The translations under genes were made by a program, and so were the position numbers. A model generated the notes under the pieces. The model was given only the letters and a program-made list of their open reading frames with translations. It was not told the origin of the DNA and did no database searches. Of a DNA stretch of 5,114 bases, positions 1-5,114 are shown piece after piece (positions within the stretch are counted from its first letter, which is position 1; the number at the start of each line of letters is the position of its first letter). Source of the DNA: CAVPEW01 sp050247895 (lineage in GTDB: Bacteria; Actinomycetota; Acidimicrobiia; Acidimicrobiales; VFJN01); assembly GCA_050247895.1 (NCBI GenBank), contig JBFWTJ010000261.1, positions 1 through 5,114 on the forward strand, read 5' to 3'.

Positions 1-2
1 GC

Positions 3-536
3 CTCCGGCGCCGTAGGTGGCGCCGGCAGGACCAGGACGTCGAACGCCGGGCGGACGAGCTCCTGGCCCGGTTCCGGCTGGACCACATGCGCGACGAGCT
101 CGCCGGCGAGCTGTCGGGGGGCCAGCGCAAGCTGCTCGAGATGGCCCGGGCCCTGATGGCCGGGCCGGAGCTGGTCATGCTCGACGAGCCCATGGCCGGC
201 GTGAACCCGGCCCTGACCCAGTCGCTGCTCGGCCACGTGAAGCGCCTGCGGGACGAGGGGACCTCGGTGGTCTTCGTCGAGCACGACATGGACGTCGTCC
301 ACGACATCAGCGACTGGGTCGTCGTCATGGGCGAGGGCCGGGTCATCGCCGAGGGCCGGCCGGCCGACGTGGTCGCCGACCCCCGGGTCGTCGACGCCTA
401 CCTCGGCGCCCGCCACGCGGCCCGGCTGGACGTCGAAGACGCCGACCCGGAGGTCCCCGGCCCCGAGGGCCCGCAGGACCCCCGCGGTGACGCGGTCGGT
501 CCGGACGGGAACGGCACCGGCGCGGGGCCGGCGTGA
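3..536 (+). CDS. livG: LivG-like branched-chain amino acid ABC transporter ATPase (5' truncated by window)
   Basis: This is the C-terminal 177 residues of an ABC ATPase that would energise uptake of branched-chain or similar amino acids on the inner face of the membrane. The frame is open to the window edge, so the start, Walker A and Q-loop lie upstream. Visible motifs, numbered from the first codon here, are signature LSGGQ (37-41), Walker B LVMLDEP (57-63), a D-loop reading AGVNP (65-69) where LivG proteins usually have AGLNP, and the H-loop histidine in VEHD (His94). The AYLG motif near residues 132-135 is the usual LivG/LivF ending. After it comes a roughly 40-residue acidic, Pro/Gly-rich tail that is longer than normal and probably disordered. 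The stop overlaps the next start (GTGA), indicating translational coupling to the LivF partner. The family is clear; the transported substrate is inferred from family and neighbours. Confidence 0.92.
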   Translation, partial: LRRRRWRRQDQDVERRADELLARFRLDHMRDELAGELSGGQRKLLEMARALMAGPELVMLDEPMAGVNPALTQSLLGHVKRLRDEGTSVVFVEHDMDVVHDISDWVVVMGEGRVIAEGRPADVVADPRVVDAYLGARHAARLDVEDADPEVPGPEGPQDPRGDAVGPDGNGTGAGPA

Positions 537-1357
537 GGCTCCGTGCCCGGCGGGCCGCCGGCGACGTCGGGGCGGTGACCGGTGCGGCCCCCGACCTGCC
601 GCTGCTGGCCGCCACCGACCTGGTCGCGGGATACCTGCCCGAGGTCGACATCCTCACCGGGTGCACCCTGGAGGTGCGCGAGGGCGAGGTCGTCGGCATC
701 ATCGGGCCGAACGGTGCCGGCAAGTCCACCTTCCTCAAGGCGGTCTTCGGCCTGGTCCCGGTGCGCTCGGGCCGGATCACCCTGCGCGACGTCCAGATCG
801 CCGGCCTGCGACCCCACCGCCTGGTCGGCCTGGGCGTGGGCTACGTGCCCCAGTCCGGCAACGTCTTCCCGGGCCTGACGGTCGAGGAGAACCTGGAGAT
901 GGGCGCCTACCAGCAGCCCCGCACCTTCCGGGCCCGGTTCGAGGTCGTCAGCGAGCTGTTCCCGTTGCTGCACGCCCGGCGCCACCAGCGGGCCGGCAGC
1001 CTGTCGGGCGGGGAGCGCCAGATGGTGGCCATGGGCCGGGCGCTGATGATGGACCCCTCGGTCCTGCTGCTCGACGAACCCTCGGCCGGCCTCTCGCCCG
1101 CCTACCAGGACGAGGTCTTCGCCCGCTGCGCGAGCATCAACCGGGCCGGGGTGACCATCGTGATGGTCGAGCAGAACGCCCGGCGCTGCCTGCAGATCTG
1201 CCACCGCGGCTACGTGCTGGACCAGGGCCGCAGCGCCCACACCGGGACCGGCCGGGAGCTCCTGTGCGACGACCGCGTGGTGGAGCTGTACCTGGGGACC
1301 CTCGGCCGGGATCCCTCGGGCCCCCGGGCCGAGGCCGGGGCCGCGTCGGGGAGCTGA
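533..1357 (+). CDS. livF: LivF-like branched-chain amino acid ABC transporter ATPase
   Basis: This is a complete ABC ATPase of 274 residues, the second nucleotide-binding subunit of a Liv/HAAT-type importer. Motifs are Walker A GPNGAGKST (58-66), Q-loop Gln107 in YVPQ, signature LSGGE (157-161), Walker B VLLLDEP (177-183), and VEQN (212-215) where other ABC ATPases carry the H-loop histidine. Glutamine at that site is normal for LivF and separates this gene from the LivG-like one before it. GYVLDQGR and the AYLG-like ELYLG (251-255) are also typical. The GTG start at 533 overlaps the upstream stop by 4 bp. A second in-frame GTG at 575 (residue 15) would remove an Arg/Ala-rich extension absent from most LivF proteins and is a fair alternative. 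LivF is usually about 235 residues; the surplus lies at this N-terminus and in a 20-residue C-terminal tail. It would pair with LivG and with LivH/LivM permeases outside the window. Confidence 0.94.
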   Translation: MRLRARRAAGDVGAVTGAAPDLPLLAATDLVAGYLPEVDILTGCTLEVREGEVVGIIGPNGAGKSTFLKAVFGLVPVRSGRITLRDVQIAGLRPHRLVGLGVGYVPQSGNVFPGLTVEENLEMGAYQQPRTFRARFEVVSELFPLLHARRHQRAGSLSGGERQMVAMGRALMMDPSVLLLDEPSAGLSPAYQDEVFARCASINRAGVTIVMVEQNARRCLQICHRGYVLDQGRSAHTGTGRELLCDDRVVELYLGTLGRDPSGPRAEAGAASGS

Positions 1358-1408
1358 GGACCGGCGGGCGGTCGACACGTCGTCGGCGGGCACCCGCAAC
1401 AGGTCCGG

Positions 1409-1423
1409 GTCGCCTCAGGCGAC
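1409..1423 (+). promoter_or_regulatory. Small perfect hairpin before the binding-protein ribosome site
   Basis: GTCGCC-TCA-GGCGAC is a perfect 6-bp stem with a 3-nt loop, ending 7 nt before the AGGAGG ribosome-binding site. It lies in the 81-bp gap between livF and the binding-protein gene. It could be an RNA-processing or stabilising element that raises binding-protein output relative to the ATPases. No U-tract follows, so it is not an obvious terminator. Short GC stems are common by chance at this base composition. Confidence 0.3.
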
Positions 1424-1430
1424 GGGCCGG

Positions 1431-1436
1431 AGGAGG
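1431..1436 (+). promoter_or_regulatory. Ribosome-binding site for the binding-protein gene
   Basis: AGGAGG is a consensus Shine-Dalgarno and the strongest in the window. It lies 2 nt before ATG 1439 and 8 nt before the in-frame ATG 1445, which favours 1445 as the true start. A shifted GGAGG at 1429-1433 would serve ATG 1439 with 5-nt spacing. The choice changes the protein by only two residues. Confidence 0.7.
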
Positions 1437-1444
1437 AGATGCCA

Positions 1445-2791
1445 ATGCGCACGTTCCATCGAGGGAGGGCGGTCGCGGCCTCGGCCGGGGTGCTGGCCCT
1501 CCTGGCCGCCGCCTGCGGCTCGGGCGAGGAGACCGGCGGCGCCGGCGCCGGGGACCGGACCTCGACGACGGCCCCGTCCGCCGGGACCGTCGGCGAGCTG
1601 GCCGGCATGCAGGGGACGACCCCCCTCACCGACCTGGGCCCGGAGTTCCGTGCGCGCCTGCTCGAGGTGGACCCGGACCTGAGCGACCTCAACTACGCGG
1701 CCGAGTCCTACGACGCCGTCATGGTCATCGCCCTCGCCGCGCTGGCCGCCGACGACGACGGCAGCGCCCACGCGGCGCAGATCAACGGCGTGACCCGGGG
1801 CGGCACGAGGTGCGAGTCGTACGCGGCGTGCGCGGCGCTGCTCGCCGCGGGCACGACCGACATCGACTACGACGGCGTGTCGGGCGCCCTCGAGTTCTCC
1901 GGCGACGGCGAGCCGACGGTGGCCAGCTACGGCGTGCTGACCTTCGGCGACGACAACCGGATCGACGAGGAGCGCACCGAGTTCGTGCTGGCCACCGCGC
2001 CGGCCGCCGTCGACGTGCCCCAGGTGCCGGTGGCCGTCACCCGTCCCGGGGACGGGCAGCTCAAGATCGGGACGCTGCTCCCCGAGACCGGCGACCTCGC
2101 CTACCTCGGGCCGCCCCAGTTCGCCGGGGTCGAGCTGGCCATCGCCGAGATCAACGAGCACGGCGGGTTCAATGGCTCGCCGGTGGTCCACGTCCGGGGC
2201 GACTCGGGCGACGCCGATCCCGACGTGGCCAACCCGACCGTCGACAGCCTGCTGGGCCAGGACGTCGACGCCATCGTCGGCGCCGCGGCGTCGGGCATCA
2301 GCCTCAACGTGGTCGACAAGATCACCGCGGCCGGCGTCACCCAGTTCAGCCCGGCCAACACGTCCAAGGCGTTCTTCGGCTACGCCGACAACGGCCTCTA
2401 CTTCCGCGACGCGCCCTCCGACATCCTCCAGGGGCAGGTCCTGGGCGAGCTGATCGCCGGGAACGGCCACACGACGGTGGCGATCATCAACCGGGACGAC
2501 AGCTACGGCAACGGGCTGGCCGAGGACGTCGCGGCCAGCTTCGAGGCCGCCGGCGGCCAGGTCGTCGCCGCGCCGGTCGTCTACGACCCGGAGGCGCCCA
2601 ACTTCGATGCCGAGGTGCAGGAGCTGGCCGGGCTCGACGTCGACGCCGTGGTGCTCATCGGCTTCGAGGAGTCGTCGCGCATCCTGGCCAAGATGGTCGA
2701 GGTCGGCGTCGGTCCCCGGGACGTCGCGGTGTACGGCGTCGACGGGAACACCGGCAACGCCCTGGGGGAGGACTTCGACTCCGGCCGTTGA
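1445..2791 (+). CDS. LivK/LivJ-type solute-binding lipoprotein with swapped (circularly permuted) halves
   Basis: This is the extracytoplasmic substrate-binding subunit of a Liv/HAAT importer. Residues are numbered from ATG 1439, two before the preferred ATG 1445. An Arg-containing N-terminus and Ala/Leu core lead to LLAAAC with lipidation Cys26, then a Gly/Thr/Ala-rich tether (27-50). Residues about 51-184 match the part that normally ends this family: AGMQGTTPL (55-63), the ESYDAV helix (89-94), the Cys125/Cys131 pair, DIDYDGVSG (141-149) and YGVLTF (164-169). A Pro/Val/Ala linker (185-207) follows. Residues 208-450 match the part that normally begins the mature protein: LKIGTLLPETG (208-218), the GAAASG (281-286) and SPANTS (304-309) ligand-pocket segments, YGNGLAEDV (356-364), LIGFEES (406-412) and YGVDGNTGNALGE (432-444), ending at Gly449-Arg450. 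Each unit is present once, so the fold looks complete but permuted relative to E. coli LivJ. Ligand and function are inferred; nothing looks like decay. Confidence 0.88.
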   Translation: MRTFHRGRAVAASAGVLALLAAACGSGEETGGAGAGDRTSTTAPSAGTVGELAGMQGTTPLTDLGPEFRARLLEVDPDLSDLNYAAESYDAVMVIALAALAADDDGSAHAAQINGVTRGGTRCESYAACAALLAAGTTDIDYDGVSGALEFSGDGEPTVASYGVLTFGDDNRIDEERTEFVLATAPAAVDVPQVPVAVTRPGDGQLKIGTLLPETGDLAYLGPPQFAGVELAIAEINEHGGFNGSPVVHVRGDSGDADPDVANPTVDSLLGQDVDAIVGAAASGISLNVVDKITAAGVTQFSPANTSKAFFGYADNGLYFRDAPSDILQGQVLGELIAGNGHTTVAIINRDDSYGNGLAEDVAASFEAAGGQVVAAPVVYDPEAPNFDAEVQELAGLDVDAVVLIGFEESSRILAKMVEVGVGPRDVAVYGVDGNTGNALGEDFDSGR

Positions 2792-2799
2792 CCCGGTGT

Positions 2800-2839
2800 C
2801 GGGGACGAGGTGGTGCGTCGTGTCGCCGCCTCGTCCCCG
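2800..2839 (+). terminator. Strong GC hairpin after the binding-protein gene
   Basis: The arms GGGGACGAGG (2801-2810) and CCTCGTCCCC (2829-2838) are perfectly complementary. Pairing extends outward by one C-G pair (2800/2839) and inward to 2815/2824 with two G-T pairs, giving about 16 bp around an 8-nt loop. The hairpin starts 9 bp after the TGA of the binding-protein gene. No T-run follows, which is common for terminators in GC-rich actinobacteria. It probably ends the transporter transcript or protects its 3' end, separating it from larE. Confidence 0.72.
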
Positions 2840-2871
2840 CGCCGTCCTGGGGCCGGGCCCGGCGGTCCGGG

Positions 2872-2877
2872 CAGAAT
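2872..2877 (+). promoter_or_regulatory. Possible -10 element for larE
   Basis: CAGAAT departs from the TANNNT -10 consensus only at its first base and sits in one of the few A-rich spots of the gap after the terminator hairpin. Transcription would start near 2884-2886, giving larE a leader of about 50 nt that contains its ribosome-binding site. I see no convincing -35 hexamer. Confidence 0.3.
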
Positions 2878-2924
2878 GGCGGGCGATGCCCAGCGAGCCG
2901 ACGAGCCGGACCGGGGTCCCCCGC

Positions 2925-2930
2925 GGAGGG
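2925..2930 (+). promoter_or_regulatory. Ribosome-binding site that fixes the larE start
   Basis: GGAGGG lies 4 nt before GTG 2935. It supports that start over reading the same open frame further upstream, where the translation is Arg/Pro/Gly-rich and does not resemble protein. Confidence 0.6.
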
Positions 2931-2934
2931 GCCG

Positions 2935-3729
2935 GTGCCTGAGCTCGCCGCGCTGGCCGACCGGCTGTCGGACCTGGGCCCGGTGGTGGTGGCCTTCTCG
3001 GGTGGGGCCGACTCGGCCCTGGTCGCCCGGGTGGCCCACGACACGCTGGGGTCCCGGGCGCTGGCGGTCACCGCGGTGTCGCCGTCGCTGGCCGCGGCCG
3101 AGCGGGCCGACGCCGCGGCCCTGGCCCGGGAGTGGGGCCTGCGCTGGCAGGAGGTCGACACCGTCGAGCTGGACGACCCGGCCTACGCCCGCAACGACGG
3201 CGACCGCTGCTTCCACTGCAAGTCCGCCCTGATGGACGCGCTGGTGCCCATCGCCCGGCAGGAGGGCGCGACCGTCGTGCTCGGCGTGAACGTCGACGAC
3301 CTCGGCGACCACCGGCCCGGCCAGGACGCCGCCCGCCAGCGCGGCGCGGTGTTCCCCCTGGTCGACGCCGGCTTCACCAAGGCCGACGTGCGGGCGCTGT
3401 CGCGCCGGCTCGGCCTGCGCACCGCGGACAAGCCCGCCGCGCCCTGCCTGGCCTCGCGCCTGCCCTACGGGACGCCGGTGACGCTCGGCCGGCTGGCCCG
3501 GGTCGAGGCGGCCGAGGCCGCGCTGCGGGCCCTGGGCCTCGCCGAGCTGCGGGTCCGGCACCACGGCGACGTGGCCCGCATCGAGGTCCCCGTCGAGCAG
3601 ATCGGACGGGTCGTCGAGCGGCGGGACGAGGTCGTCGAGGCCGTGGTGGCCGCCGGCTACCGCTGGGCCGCGCTCGACCTGGCCGGCCTGCGCTCGGGCG
3701 GCCTCAACCAGGTCCTGCCGCTCGGGTGA
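2935..3729 (+). CDS. larE: LarE-type ATP-dependent sulfur transferase (PP-loop family)
   Basis: This is a cytoplasmic PP-loop ATPase of 264 residues, close to the usual LarE length of about 270. LarE adenylates the pyridinium dicarboxylate precursor and inserts sulfur during synthesis of the nickel-pincer nucleotide cofactor of lactate racemase and related enzymes. Visible motifs are the PP-loop FSGGADS (21-27), RCFHCK (91-96), LGVNVDD (116-122), HRPGQDAA (126-133), KPAAPCLASRLPYG (166-179), RVRHHGDVARIEV (206-218) and the C-terminal LDLAGLRSGG (247-256). Cys171 aligns with the sulfur-donating Cys176 of Lactobacillus plantarum LarE, and Cys92 and Cys95 are also present. GTG 2935 has a good ribosome-binding site, and the family match begins at once. 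No larB, larC, lactate racemase or nickel transporter is in the window, so its target enzyme is unknown. It is probably transcribed separately from the transporter because of the hairpin at 2800-2839. Confidence 0.9.
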   Translation: MPELAALADRLSDLGPVVVAFSGGADSALVARVAHDTLGSRALAVTAVSPSLAAAERADAAALAREWGLRWQEVDTVELDDPAYARNDGDRCFHCKSALMDALVPIARQEGATVVLGVNVDDLGDHRPGQDAARQRGAVFPLVDAGFTKADVRALSRRLGLRTADKPAAPCLASRLPYGTPVTLGRLARVEAAEAALRALGLAELRVRHHGDVARIEVPVEQIGRVVERRDEVVEAVVAAGYRWAALDLAGLRSGGLNQVLPLG

Positions 3730-3756
3730 CCGCCGGGTGGGTCCCCTCGGCCGCAG

Positions 3757-3782
3757 GCCCGGGCGATCCGGGGGTCCCGGGC
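3757..3782 (+). terminator. Candidate hairpin after larE
   Basis: GCCCGGG (3757-3763) and CCCGGGC (3776-3782) form a perfect 7-bp stem with a 12-nt loop, starting 27 nt after the larE stop. No T-run follows, and each arm contains its own CCCGGG palindrome, so chance is a real alternative. A weaker structure around TCCCGCGGGA (3804-3813) lies in the same gap. Confidence 0.3.
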
Positions 3783-3829
3783 GCCGCGACGGTCCGGCAG
3801 GGTTCCCGCGGGACGACCCGGGCGGCCGG

Positions 3830-4360
3830 GTGAGCCGGGATCCGTCCACCCGGGGTGGCCCCGACGGCCCCGTGGGCCCCGACGACCCCGACGACGCCGT
3901 GGCGTTGGCCCGCTACGCCGGTGCGCTGGCCGCCGGGGTCGTGGCCGCCCTGCCCGGCTGGGTCGAGCGTTGCGTCGAGCTCCGCTGGCGGCAGTGGTGT
4001 GGCGGCGACGCGGGGGAGGAGCTGCGGGCGGCGGCCCGCCGGGCCGGCCGGGCCGCCGTGGCGCAGGTCGAGCCGGAGCTGCGGGCCCTGCTGGCCACCG
4101 ACGTGGACGCGCAGCGGGCCAACCCGCTGGCCCTGGTGCGCGGGTCCGTGCGCCACCCGACCCAGGTCCTGCGCGCCGCGGGGGTGCCGCCGGTCGAGCG
4201 GGACGAGCAGGCCGCGACCCTGTTCCCCGACGACGACTACGACCTGGCCCCCGCGGCGTTCGCCGACCTCGACCCGGCGCTGGCCGACCTCGGCCTGGCC
4301 TGGGGTGCGGCCAAGGCCCACGTCGTGCTGGCCCGGCGGCGGCGCGAAGGGCGGCGCTGA
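3830..4360 (+). CDS. Conserved actinobacterial hypothetical protein
   Basis: I cannot assign a function to this 176-residue protein. It looks soluble, with no signal peptide or membrane helix. The first 21 residues or so are Gly/Pro/Asp-rich. Next come a helical stretch starting ALARYAGALAAGV (25-37) with a WVERCVE motif (44-50), an Ala/Arg-rich helix (65-80), LLATDVDAQRANPLALVR (87-104), HPTQVL (109-114), AGVPPVERDE (117-126), an acidic LFPDDDYDLAPAAFADLDP block (131-149) and LAWGAAKAHV (156-165). From memory, the order of VPPVxRD, FPDDxYDL, AFADLDP and WGAAKA recurs in unannotated actinobacterial proteins. The start is uncertain. GTG 3830 lacks a good ribosome-binding site, GTG 3872 and 3899 are in frame, and the frame opens from GTG 3737 through a low-complexity stretch unlikely to be translated. 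Its protein-like sequence and the G/C at third positions make it a real gene. Confidence 0.75.
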   Translation: MSRDPSTRGGPDGPVGPDDPDDAVALARYAGALAAGVVAALPGWVERCVELRWRQWCGGDAGEELRAAARRAGRAAVAQVEPELRALLATDVDAQRANPLALVRGSVRHPTQVLRAAGVPPVERDEQAATLFPDDDYDLAPAAFADLDPALADLGLAWGAAKAHVVLARRRREGRR

Positions 4361-4376
4361 GCTCCCCGAGGGTTCG

Positions 4377-4382
4377 TAGGGT
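4377..4382 (+). promoter_or_regulatory. -10-like hexamer placed for a leaderless nitroreductase transcript
   Basis: TAGGGT fits the actinobacterial TANNNT -10 consensus and ends 7 nt before ATG 4390. That distance would start the mRNA at or next to the start codon. The gene has no clear Shine-Dalgarno, only a G-rich run, which fits leaderless translation. No convincing -35 element is visible, and part of the preceding gene's end lies upstream. Confidence 0.45.
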
Positions 4383-4389
4383 GGGGGCC

Positions 4390-5085
4390 ATGGAGCTCGG
4401 CGAGGTCATGCGCACGACACCCGCGACCCGGGAGTTCGCTCCCGAACCCCTGCCCGACGAGGTGCTGCACCGGATCCTCGACCACGCCCGCTTCGCCCCC
4501 AGCGGCGGGAACCGCCAGGCCTGGACCGTGGTGGTCGTGCGGGACCGGGCCACCCGGGTCCGCCTGCGCGAGCTCTACCAGCTCGGCTGGCGGGAGTACG
4601 TGGCCCACGCGCCGCTGGGCCAGGTGCCGTTCGCGCCCCAGGACGAGGGCCGCTGGACCGGTCCGGCCGTCGACCTCGAGCTGGCCCGGCGCACCCCCCA
4701 CGCCCCGCACCCCTTCGCCGACCACCTCGAGGACGTGCCCGCGCTGCTCGTCGTGTGCGCCCGGCTCGACCTGGTGGCCAGCGTCGACAACGGCCTCGAC
4801 CGCCAGCCGTTCATGGGCGGCGCGTCCGTCTACCCCTTCACCCACAACATCCTGCTCAAGGCCCGCGACGAGGGGTACGGCGGGGTGATCACCACCGTCG
4901 TCGCCCGCCAGGAGCCCGCGGTCCGCGCCCTGCTGGGCATCCCCCCGGGGGTGGCCGTCGCGGCCCTGGTCGCCCTGGGCCGGCCGGCGCGGTCCGTCAC
5001 CCGGCTGCGCCGCCGCCCGGTCGAGGAGTTCACGGTGGTCGACCGGTTCGACGGCCGGCCGTTCCTGGTCCCCGACCACCGGTAG
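4390..5085 (+). CDS. Nitroreductase-family FMN-dependent oxidoreductase
   Basis: This 231-residue cytoplasmic flavoprotein belongs to the nitroreductase superfamily, whose dimeric members use FMN and NAD(P)H to reduce nitro, quinone or other electron-poor substrates. Evidence is the N-terminal MRTTPATREF (7-16) with Arg14, the FMN-contacting ARFAPSGGNRQAW (33-45), the GGASVYPFTHNILLKA core helix (143-158), GYGGVITTV (162-170), the IPPGVAVAALVALGRP strand region (184-199) and a closing RRRPVEEF (207-214). Length and motif order are typical. The middle (66-115), with several His, Pro and Trp residues, is the variable region that sets substrate choice, so the substrate cannot be named. ATG 4390 begins directly before the family match, 29 bp after the upstream gene. 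Upstream in-frame GTGs (such as 4381) would disturb the -10-to-start spacing. Confidence 0.9.
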   Translation: MELGEVMRTTPATREFAPEPLPDEVLHRILDHARFAPSGGNRQAWTVVVVRDRATRVRLRELYQLGWREYVAHAPLGQVPFAPQDEGRWTGPAVDLELARRTPHAPHPFADHLEDVPALLVVCARLDLVASVDNGLDRQPFMGGASVYPFTHNILLKARDEGYGGVITTVVARQEPAVRALLGIPPGVAVAALVALGRPARSVTRLRRRPVEEFTVVDRFDGRPFLVPDHR

Positions 5086-5088
5086 CCT
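5083..5088 (+). promoter_or_regulatory. -10-like hexamer before the last, partial gene
   Basis: TAGCCT matches TANNNT and ends 8 nt before ATG 5097. Its first three bases are also the nitroreductase stop codon, so the promoter would overlap the end of that gene. No ribosome-binding site is present between it and the ATG, as expected for a leaderless transcript. Confidence 0.42.
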
Positions 5089-5096
5089 CGCCCCCC

Positions 5097-5114
5097 ATGG
5101 CCGACCGCTTGGTG
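5097..5114 (+). CDS. Start of a further gene, cut by the window end
   Basis: ATG 5097 is followed by five sense codons (MADRLV) before the window ends, too little to identify a family. Support comes from position: it lies 11 bp after the nitroreductase stop, on the same strand, at a leaderless-promoter distance from TAGCCT. Confidence 0.45.

Noticed and set aside
205..220. AGVNP instead of AGLNP in the LivG-like D-loop region as a functional defect
   Set aside because: This is a conservative change beside intact signature, Walker B and H-loop motifs, so it gives no sign of lost activity.
398..2470. Long open frames on the - strand opposite livF and the binding protein
   Set aside because: Their translations are low-complexity and lack family motifs, and the + strand reading holds complete Walker and lipoprotein motifs. 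They are shadows caused by high GC.
1439..2791. The binding-protein gene as a broken pseudogene or two fused unrelated fragments
   Set aside because: The frame is intact with start, ribosome site, signal peptide, lipobox and a terminator-like hairpin. The two halves are complementary parts of one fold with none missing or duplicated, so decay is a poorer explanation than permutation.
487..3729. A single 1080-codon open frame spanning livF, the binding protein and larE
   Set aside because: Only the last 264 codons, from GTG 2935, look like protein (LarE). The rest is Arg/Gly/Pro-rich out-of-frame translation, stop-free because of high GC, and overlaps two clear genes.
4359..4398. Inverted repeat GAGCTCC/GGAGCTC around the nitroreductase start as a translation switch
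   Set aside because: The stem is only 7 bp with a 26-nt loop, and each arm contains the palindrome GAGCTC, so chance is likely. The leaderless geometry would also place the first arm outside the transcript.
2581..5079. Long - strand open frames opposite larE, the hypothetical gene and the nitroreductase
   Set aside because: They resemble no protein family, mirror the codon pattern of the + strand genes, and have no ribosome-binding site or promoter signal.

Overview
The window is very GC-rich, and every credible gene lies on the + strand. G/C dominates third codon positions, GTG starts are frequent, and genes are separated by short gaps or overlaps. This suggests a high-GC actinobacterium. 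The solute-binding protein resembles LivK-type lipoproteins that I associate with Acidimicrobiia; that placement comes from recall, not from a search.

Positions 1-2791 hold the end of a branched-chain amino acid (Liv/HAAT-type) ABC transporter locus. It contains the 3' part of a LivG-like ATPase, a complete LivF-like ATPase overlapping it by 4 bp (GTGA), and, after an 81-bp gap, a lipoprotein solute-binding subunit. The permeases (LivH/LivM) would be expected upstream, outside the window. A strong GC-rich hairpin about 9 bp after the binding-protein stop probably ends the operon.

The binding protein is the striking element. It has a normal signal peptide and lipobox, but the two halves of its periplasmic-binding fold are in swapped order. 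The segment that ends ordinary LivJ/LivK proteins comes first (about residues 51-184). The segment that begins them comes second (about residues 208-450). Together they make one complete fold with no obvious loss, so this looks like a circular permutation with new termini in a loop of lobe 2.

Positions 2840-5114 hold single genes with short gaps. They are a LarE-type PP-loop sulfur transferase with three cysteines, a 176-residue hypothetical protein of an apparently conserved actinobacterial type, a nitroreductase-family flavoprotein, and the first codons of one more gene. The last two starts each sit 7-8 nt after a TANNNT -10-like hexamer, as expected for leaderless transcripts. No tRNA, rRNA, CRISPR array, insertion sequence or integrase is visible, and no gene-free stretch exceeds 300 bases.
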